This document shows, in pieces, positions 56,877-64,000 of a stretch of 64,000 nt of DNA; within the stretch, counting starts at the first letter, position 1, and each line of letters starts with the position of its first letter. Source of the DNA: Owenia fusiformis (lineage: Eukaryota > Annelida > Polychaeta > Sabellida > Oweniidae); contig CAIIXF020000012.1 in the NCBI GenBank assembly GCA_903813345.2, forward strand, positions 32,618,501 through 32,682,500. The letters run 5' to 3'. Both the position numbers and the translations under genes were made by a program. A model generated the notes under the pieces. That model was not told the origin of the DNA and made no database searches. It saw nothing but the letters and a program-made list of their open reading frames with translations.

Positions 56877-57364
56877 CCTTATATTGGATTATCATAATCC
56901 TAATCCACGAGGAGTTCCTTATACATTTTAAGTGATGAAACATGTGTTCAAGTACAATGTAACTTTGCATGAAAATTGTAAAAAAAAATGAGGGACGATG
57001 GTGAAAATGACGATTGTATTTTGAAAAAAGCTTGTTGATGGGTGGATTAAACATGGCTTATGAGATAATCCAATTGATCTTGAAACCATTCTTTGAATTT
57101 TTCTTAAAGATTATACATTGGCCTTTCATATGCATTCATTTTTGTACAGCCAGAAACTACTAGAAAAAAATTATTTACTGTCAAAAATCTGTTGCGATAC
57201 TTTCCCTCGCTCTTTGGAGGTATTGGAAATAAAGTCAAGTTACGTTTCCATCGATATTATAAGTTATTTCATCGCCGGTTAAGTAAATAAAAATTCAAAC
57301 GTAAAGAGGCTTTAACACGTAGTTCAATGGGGGGAAAAGGTTGCCAAACTTATGGAGGGGAGTG
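56877..57364. mobile_element. CACTCCCCTCC-family element, right member of an inverted pair
   Basis: Ends AAACTTATGGAGGGGAGTG. Inverse of 53367-53762 over about 350 bp, at roughly 85-90 percent by eye. The first 60 bp or so (TTGGATTATCATAATCC) are not in the other copy. Confidence 0.75.
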
Positions 57365-57417
57365 TAACTATCAGATACATAATGGTGATATGAAAGTTTA
57401 ACTACTAAAACTGATGA

Positions 57418-57940
57418 ATATTCAAGTTTATCCCATACTTGGACGTGTTACAGGTACGTAAAACCAGTTTGTAAAAACTTATATTTTCATCAGCGGGCAG
57501 ATATAGCTTTACGTCCCGCTCCGAGCGGGCAGATATAGTATATCTGCCCGCTACGTCATAATCGCCGCTCGCATATTTGTTCATAATTTGTAACGTTCGC
57601 GTAATGACTGTAAACGACAATGGAGAAAACACAGATAATCGGGATTTGTTTGATGGTTTAAAAAAGGGAAGGAGCATCCACGTAATCAATCAAAAATTCG
57701 AGAAAATAAATGTGGGAATATTTGAGAGAACAGGAAAATCCACCCACGGCCAAGAAAACAAAACTGGACATGAATATTCTAAAATATTTCCACGATTGAA
57801 CAATGTGAACCAGATGACCAATATTGGTATGGGATAAACATATTATCCCATATAACATATTTTCCCTCGGGACCTCGGGCAAATATATTATATTTGCCTC
57901 GGGATAATCCCAATATCCTGAACCTCATATAGGATAATCT
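57418..57940. mobile_element. Element related to the GCGGGCAGATATA family
   Basis: GTTTATCCCATACTT near the left and GTATGGGATAAACA near 57824 are inverted, and GAGCGGGCAGATATAGTATA with ATCTGCCCGCT forms a hairpin at 57529-57551. A second hairpin (CTCGGGCAAATATATTATAT) follows at 57868-57905. The motif GCGGGCAGATATA links it to 23992-24470 and 59847-60360. Confidence 0.55.
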
Positions 57941-58093
57941 ATATTTACGTGAACTTTCTGTTATATCTACCATGTCATCTGCTCGAATTAACCATCCCGT
58001 GGTGAAACTGGTGACTACTTACCTTCTCACATCTGGGTTATTGTCAAATCATATAATGGTGTCAGATGTGAGGCGAATTATTTGAAATGACTA

Positions 58094-58560
58094 GGCCCGT
58101 AGCCAGGGGCGGGGTAGTTGGGGGGGGGGGGGTCGGGCTAGAATGCGGAGCTTGGTCATTGCCCGGGACACATTTGCAGTGTTTTAGAAACAAAGTAAAT
58201 TTTCAAATTGTATATTTTTTAATCTGTCGTGAGACGAACATGAATAAATAGAATAAATATATTGTTAGGCCTGTGACACCTTCTCATATTGTAATCTCCC
58301 ATGGTGTCAATAAGTAGGGAGATAAAAAAAATGATGCACAAATGTAGTATTTAAACATTTCACGGCAGTAATGTAATACTAAATTGTTACTCCCAGATTC
58401 TGACCTTTACGGCATTTACAATAATCAATGTTAGAGCATAATAACGATTGAATTTTATATCTGATTCACTGTTGAATTGGCATCAGGCCCGCAACCAGCT
58501 TTTGCCAAGGGGGTTCACTTTTTGAAAGAAAATCCTCAGAGGGTTTTGAACCATCAGCCT
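58094..58560. mobile_element. Two GGCCCGTAGCCAGG-family fragments
   Basis: AGGCCCGTAGCCAGG followed by a G-run at 58094-58140, and CAGGCCCGCAACCAGCTTTT followed by GCCAAGGGGGTTC at 58484-58560, are left ends of the MITE without right ends. The sequence between is unrelated. Confidence 0.6.
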
Positions 58561-59846
58561 TAGGAATCTGAAGAAGATGCATCGACGAAATAAAGTGAGT
58601 AGCCTATAATATTTGTCATATTTGATTTGTTTTAACCTGAAATCTGAATCGTATTACCTTATGACATGCTGTAGTATTCAACATTTATTTTCTTAAGTGT
58701 GATTTCAAATATTTTGTAAATGGCATTCAAGCCTTATTTACAAAATGCCATTGCAGTCCCAGTTTTTGGCCATAAACTTAAAAACATTTTAAAGAGTTTT
58801 TTTGGACAGCTCTCACTTAAGTTCTAATGATTGTATCACCACATAAATAAATGCGTTTGTTTGGCCAATATGTCATCTTCAATAAGGGGCAATAGAATGA
58901 AAGTAACGTCGAACGGATTATCATCACCAATTTTCCGCAATAATGAACTAATTTACACCAAAAGTGCAGCATTTTATACCAATTTTTTCGACTAAATTGA
59001 AGTGTACTATAAGTCATGATTTACCTCTGAAAAGGAAAAGTGAGTCCCATCGGGATTAGGATAATCCGAAAAAGAGGAAATTTGACGTCAAATATCTGGC
59101 GTAAAAGCAACAATTTTTGATATGGTTAATGTACAAAAAGATTGGGGGATATTACATAATTAATGATCAAAAAATAGCTAAATAAGAAAGGGATTATCTC
59201 ATAATCCATTTGTCATAAACGTAATCAAATAATTATTAGAGCGTAAGTAAGTGCTGTCTAAAAAAGGTAGATTTGGTTTTATTTACATTCTTACGATATA
59301 TAGTCCCAGTATTTTACCCATTCTTACTGAGATGTAAATATCGTATTTGTAGTAGTTGGGCTTATCAGTTTTGTATAGTCCCATTTGTTGACACTTACTC
59401 GCAAGTAGAATATAAGCTCATACTTATATCGAGGGTAGGCTTCATCTAAGATGGTGAATACAACTGCTTTACCAAAGAGCCCTAAAGTCGCATGGTCCCA
59501 GTATTTAACCCTAATTTGTCTTAAAAGTAAACATAGACGGTTTCTTTCTTAAGTTATTCATATTGAACTCGGGCTTGTTAATGTCGTTATATCTTTACCG
59601 GGCGCTATGTATTCAACTGTACTGATTCAATACGTAGACGTAAACACGCCAAGGTGAATAAGCATTTAGTAGGAACACACTGATTTAGATGTAGTAATAT
59701 AATAAGATTCTGTTATAGTAATAACAATAGCACTGCATGAGAGAAGACGTTCAAAAGAAAATATTGTCATTCTTGTAATATATCTAGACTTCCTAGAGGT
59801 ACACGTACATGTTTACGTAAGTAGTTTTCAGATATCTACGTGTATT

Positions 59847-60360
59847 TCATACTTGAGTGGGTTTGGGGTAGATATCACCCGGGAATATATATCATATCTG
59901 AGGAGCGGGCAGGATATATTGTATATGTCCCCCGGGTATATGTCCCGCTCTAGGCCAAATGCGGGCAGATATAATATATCCATCCCGCTCCCGGGAATTT
60001 TTTCAAAAGTTTAAAAAAGTTTAAAAATTTTAGAAATTTAAATTTCACAAGTTTAAAATTTTTCAAAAAGTTTAAATGTTACAATTCTATTGTATTGAAC
60101 TGAAGGAATATTATGAAAATGTTAAATATAAATTGTGCTTTTACAGTATAGGCCTATCTAGTCATTTGAAAAAGGTGGTAAAGGTTATATCTACCCCAAA
60201 CACACTCAAGTATGAGATACACCAGTTATGTACGGTCGGTTTTGGATACAGTGTTTATCCCGCGGGAAATATGTGTATCTCCCTGCGGTCCCTCGTGAGA
60301 TACACATATTTCCCTTGAGATAAACCCTGTATCCAAAACCTCCTAGTACATAACCCTTAT
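59847..60360. mobile_element. Inverted-repeat element, GGGTAGATAT/GCGGGCAGATAT family, copy 2
   Basis: Shares both modules with 23992-24470 at high identity. The second module here is a fuller hairpin: GTACGGTCGGTTTTGGATAC against GTATCCAAAACCTCCTAGTAC. A short internal duplication (ATATGTCCC, twice) is unique to this copy. Ends about 400 bp before the P450 start codon. Confidence 0.8.
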
Positions 60361-60763
60361 ATACGTAGGATGTATGGGGAGATGTGAAGTAGATCATTGT
60401 CGTCCTTTAGCTGAATAAAAATCAAAGTTAGATACAGTTTAAGGATGATATACGCGTAATGTTAATTAGAGTTTAAAACATCAGAAATGATATGAGACTT
60501 TAAATTGTTAATGTCGTTATGTTCCCCCTTTAATTTTTGTAACATTGGTAGGTTTAACTTTAGATCTTTCAAAAAAAGTGTGGAGGTCGGTTAATTTCTC
60601 CCAGATAACCATTATAATCAAAATATCATATATGAATCAACATAAAAAGTCAGAATCTTTTGAAAATATACACTCTAGACACGTTCTGTTTTGAGCAAAG
60701 CAATTACATTAGCTAATGTCAAATCTTTGTTGTTGTAACTTAACATTTGTAGAGTGGAAAACA

Positions 60764-63514
60764 ATGACACCATTTCCGATGGATTCGCTGTCCAACTGGT
60801 TGACAGGTTTGATGATAGCGACATTGTTGATCTTAATAACAATAAAGTACCTTGATTCAAGAAGATGGAACTTACCACCAGGACCCTTCGCTTGGCCAAT
60901 CATAGGTAAAACTTGTGTATCGAGGCATCATTTAGCTACTTGTGAAATGTCACCGTCAAATGCAAAATTGAGAAAAAAATATTAGGCTACATGCCCCCCC
61001 CTCTCCCCGATAAAAATAAATACATCGATTTGAGCAAACCATTTGCTTTCCTATGCTCCATACCCACATACCCCCTATAGTGACATCGGGAGTGACACAC
61101 CATACAAATATAATGCTTGGAAATTTAGTCAATAAACACGTTTTAGTTCACAGAAACAACATTTTATCAAAAATATACGTTGATGATTTAGTACCTTGTT
61201 ATAAACTCATAGGAAAAATAACATTTTGCTACAGCTTGCTCTGATTGAAACACATTTAAAAGCGACCATTTATCGTCTGTCCCAAAAAACGTCACACTTT
61301 TTGACAAGAATTTTCTGAGCAAATACTGGTTCAAAATTGAAAAGTTCTATAAAGTAGCCTTAGGGTATTATAAGAAATTCGAACATGACTGTATTCACGC
61401 CTTCTATAAACTGTAAACAAAGTCAATGCTTCAGCTGGGTTATATTCGAGATCAATAACCCAGTTAATACGTGTAATGTGTGACGTCATAACGGTGGGTC
61501 GTAGTAATGGCGGACCATGATGAATATTCGAAAAAATTTGGTGAGTTTTCATGTTCGAATCGTAATATAGACCTCAGAGCAGGGGTAATATCGTCGAATA
61601 TACCCCTTGGGGCTAGGCACAAAAGCTTTCGAACCCCTCACTCCCTTCGGTCGTTCGGGGTACAGAAAACGTTTGTGCCTAGCCCTGCGGGGTGTATTCG
61701 ACGATAGGCCTATAGCCCCTGCTTTTCAGTCTATATTTCTTAAATATTATAGAAATTTTCAATAAAGGACAATGTGCAATTATTGGCAAATATCCCTATG
61801 GTCAAAATGAATCATTCGTAGGTGTAACATGAAGAATAAAATGTCATATAACACTTTGGAAAATATGAAAGTGCTCGGACACACATAAGCTGAGATAGGG
61901 ATCATTTCGTTCAGTAAGATTGTATTGACTTACATGGGGCTGTGCACCATTGACTTAACATGAGAATATCAGCAGATCCCAATAGAGGCCATTGGTTTCC
62001 ATTGATTATCACAGAAATACCAAAAATACACTATGACCTGAATCGATTGCAAACTAAATGATTTCAAAATACGACACAAATGGTCTATCTCATCAAATGT
62101 GCAAATATGAAGTTTGCAATCGATTCAGGTCATACTTAAAATTAAAAGATTGTACATTTTTTCATCATTTTTTTCCTACAAAATGGCTTTAGAAAAATGC
62201 TCCAAAAACAACTTTTACAATTATCAAATATCATACAAGTTTGTAAAACCAACGATTATACTATTATATTTCATTATGTAGTAACATATTTGGATAAGAT
62301 GCAGGGATGCGTAGGATGTAAATGGATTTTGACAGACACAAAAATACTTCCTGGTTTGGAATCTATGCCTCTACACTTCATGATTGAATTATGACCCTAA
62401 TAAGTGGCCTATACATCAATACAGTGCTGAATATAGGTCAACAAGATACTAGTGTGCATATAAATGTAATAATTGAAGCAGAATACTCATTTTGAAAAAT
62501 CAGATGAATTATTTTTTTCCCATGGGGAGATCCCAATGGAGGGTGTATAAGGTCCTTTGAGCCTGTAATTGCTGAGAAAATACTTGTCAAAAAGTGTGAC
62601 GTTTTTCGGGACACCCGATATATAGTTGTTATAGTAAAAACCATAGTTATTTTCTGTGCGTGATCCTAAGTGTATTTTCCACCTACTTCGTGTTTTTCTC
62701 ACGAATACGTAAAGAAGTGGTCCGCTATATGGGCGTTTTCCTCGTGTCCGTCAACTAATGGGTGTTCACGCGTCTCCAATTGTTAAAACGTTCATATAGT
62801 ATATATACGTGCATAATATGTAGGTCAAAATAAAAGGTATCCAGAGCTGAAATACAAACCTGTTTCATTATTAATATACGGTTATCCTTATATGTAGGTA
62901 ATGCTACAGTTCTCATGGCAACTCCAGATGACAACGCTGGCGCAAAAAGAGTATGGGATTTCACAAAGAAGTACTCGAGCGACATTGTCTCGATGCGAGT
63001 GGGGCGACGACCTGCAGTAGTTTTGCATAAAATACGAGATGTCCGAGAAGCTTACTCAAAAGAAGCATTCCATTATAGGCCAAAGGTTCTCGGAATTAGT
63101 TCCAAAGGTATTTTTGGAAATAATGGACAACGATGGAGAGAACAGAGGCGTTTTGCATTGCATACACTGCGAGATTTCGGTCTGGGGAAAAATAGAATGG
63201 AGGCGGTTATTCAATCTGAGCTTGACTATTCCATTAATGAGATCTCACGCCATGAAAGCGGTCCCTTTGATACGACCGATCTCGTCAGTAACGCCACCGC
63301 AAATGTTATCAGCTATCTGGTTTTTGGGCACAGGTTCGAATACACCGATGAAACATTTCTGGAAATGACTCAAATGGTGTCTCAGTTATTCTTGTACGCA
63401 AGGGAAGTTAGTATACAGCAATATATTCCCTTTTCCAAATATTTACCATTAAATGGGAAATCGAAACTTGACCAGGCACTGGACAGACTTTTCAATGGAA
63501 TATACAAACCGGAG
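60764..63514 (+). CDS. CYP2-type cytochrome P450, 5' two exons (partial)
   Basis: Exons 60764-60905 and 62898-63514 join in phase 1 and give 253 residues. Exon 1 has an N-terminal membrane anchor (LTGLMIATLLILITIKYL) then the proline-rich hinge NLPPGPFAWPIIG, normal for microsomal P450s. Exon 2 contains the C-helix WREQRRFALHTLRDFG (Trp-x-x-x-Arg contacts the heme propionate), FDTTDLVSNATANVI and VFGHRFEYTD, typical of CYP2-like families. It ends YKPE|GTAAGA in phase 0. The I-helix, ExxR and heme-cysteine regions would lie to the right of the window. Substrate unknown; a monooxygenase of the ER membrane. Intron 1 (about 2 kb) contains a 1.3-kb DNA transposon. Confidence 0.92.
61273..62618. 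mobile_element. 1346-bp TA-flanked DNA transposon in P450 intron 1
   Basis: TCGTCTGTCCCAAAAAACGT then CACACTTTTTGACAAG is inverted at the right as CTTGTCAAAAAGTGTGACGT then TTTTCGGGACACCCGA, flanked by TA (61271-61272 and 62619-62620). Inside are two further hairpins: 61578-61722 and 62036-62133 (GACCTGAATCGATTGCAAAC and its inverse). No transposase recognised. Tc1/mariner-type by target site. Confidence 0.82.
61578..61722. repeat. 145-bp hairpin nested in the P450-intron transposon
   Basis: AGCAGGGGTAATATCGTCGA with GGGGCTAGGCACAAAAGC pairs with GTTTGTGCCTAGCCCTGC and TCGACGATAGGCCTATAGCC then CCTGCT. It is GC-richer than the surrounding DNA and may be a separate insertion. Confidence 0.75.
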
Positions 63515-63730
63515 GTAAGAACATTTCGTTCAGCGCAATTAGAAGGAACACACTGAACGGAATTGCTAGAACAATGAAAAGCACTCCGCAGATTTGTCAA
63601 TTAAGTTATATTATTCCTGAATGGGGGGGGGGAGGTCTACATTTATTCTATGAGTAATCAGAATTCAGTTTAGTGTTTGACTGTTATTAGCTTTTACGTA
63701 ACGATATTCTAAAAACTGTAACAATGTTTG

Positions 63731-63940
63731 CAGGCCCGTAGCCAGGATTTGCCAAGGGGGGGTTCAATTTTCAAAAATTTCCAGGGGGGGTTCACATTTG
63801 ACAATTTTGCCCCAAATATGGCTAAAATCACTTGAAAAGTGCTCAAATTGGTGAAAAACTGCATGATTTTGAAAGAATTTTTGGCCAGGGGGGGGGGTTC
63901 GCCCGAACCCTGCGAACCCCCCCCCCTGGCTACGGGCCTG
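63731..63940. mobile_element. MITE, GGCCCGTAGCCAGG family, copy 3 (best preserved)
   Basis: CAGGCCCGTAGCCAGGATTT to CCTGGCTACGGGCCTG with interior CACTTGAAAAGTGCTCAAAT and a G-run and C-run pair. In the P450 intron after exon 2. Confidence 0.88.
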
Positions 63941-64000
63941 GTTTGAATAACTGACTACGTGACTACATTGAAATGATTCCAGGTTGATCAGCATCTGAGA

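Larger units (their letters stand above)
53153..60763. other. Gene-free, transposon-rich tract between FABP and P450
   Basis: About 7.6 kb without a recognisable exon. It holds MITE-like elements listed separately (53367, 54085, 55053, 56106, 56877, 57418, 58094, 58484, 59847). ORFs of 60-97 codons here show no family resemblance; several cross repeats. 58600-59840 shows nothing notable. Confidence 0.5.

Noticed and set aside
57577-57837. 86-codon plus-strand ORF (MFIICNVRVM...)
   Set aside because: No family resemblance, overlaps repeat hairpins and has antisense ORFs of equal length.

Overview
This is AT-rich, intron-rich animal nuclear DNA: large introns, GT-AG splicing, no bacterial gene layout, and dense small DNA transposons. 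Gene content (TRIM37, a cGAS-like nucleotidyltransferase, a Ly6/uPAR protein, class I aldolase, FABP, a CYP2-type P450) and repeat style suggest a marine invertebrate. An invertebrate deuterostome such as an echinoderm or hemichordate is my best guess, but the sequence alone does not prove it.

Layout. 1-1157 (-) is the start of a retroelement Gag-like ORF running off the left edge. 2412-14883 (-) holds ten exons of TRIM37 (RING, B-box, coiled coil, most of MATH); its 3' exons lie beyond the window. 16979-20196 (+) is a complete five-exon Ly6/uPAR-type membrane protein of 215 residues, divergent from TRIM37. 21923-23280 (-) is the large last exon of a cGAS/Mab-21-like nucleotidyltransferase with a complete catalytic triad. 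26160-27306 (-) is a 5'-truncated LINE. 31745-48189 (+) is fructose-bisphosphate aldolase with a possible alternative N-terminal exon and three clear alternative C-terminal exons, plus a fourth divergent candidate. 50732-52324 (+) is a complete four-exon fatty-acid-binding protein of 137 residues. 52.3-60.7 kb is a gene-free tract full of MITE-like elements. 60764-63514 (+) is the 5' part of a CYP2-type P450 that runs off the right edge.

Main observations. (1) About 43 copies of a 70-bp tandem unit in TRIM37 consist of the last 40 nt of its B-box exon plus the 5' splice site and 30 nt of intron, so a splice donor has been amplified as a minisatellite. Weaker cases of tandem repeats including or abutting splice sites recur in TRIM37 and aldolase. 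(2) Aldolase has alternative terminal exons, each followed by its own AATAAA, so isozyme diversity would come from one gene. (3) The window is rich in long fold-back palindromes and in elements with clean target-site duplications: hAT (8 bp), TTAA and TA types.

The genes do not form a pathway; they are ordinary neighbouring animal genes. All exon models come from reading splice consensus and family similarity by eye.
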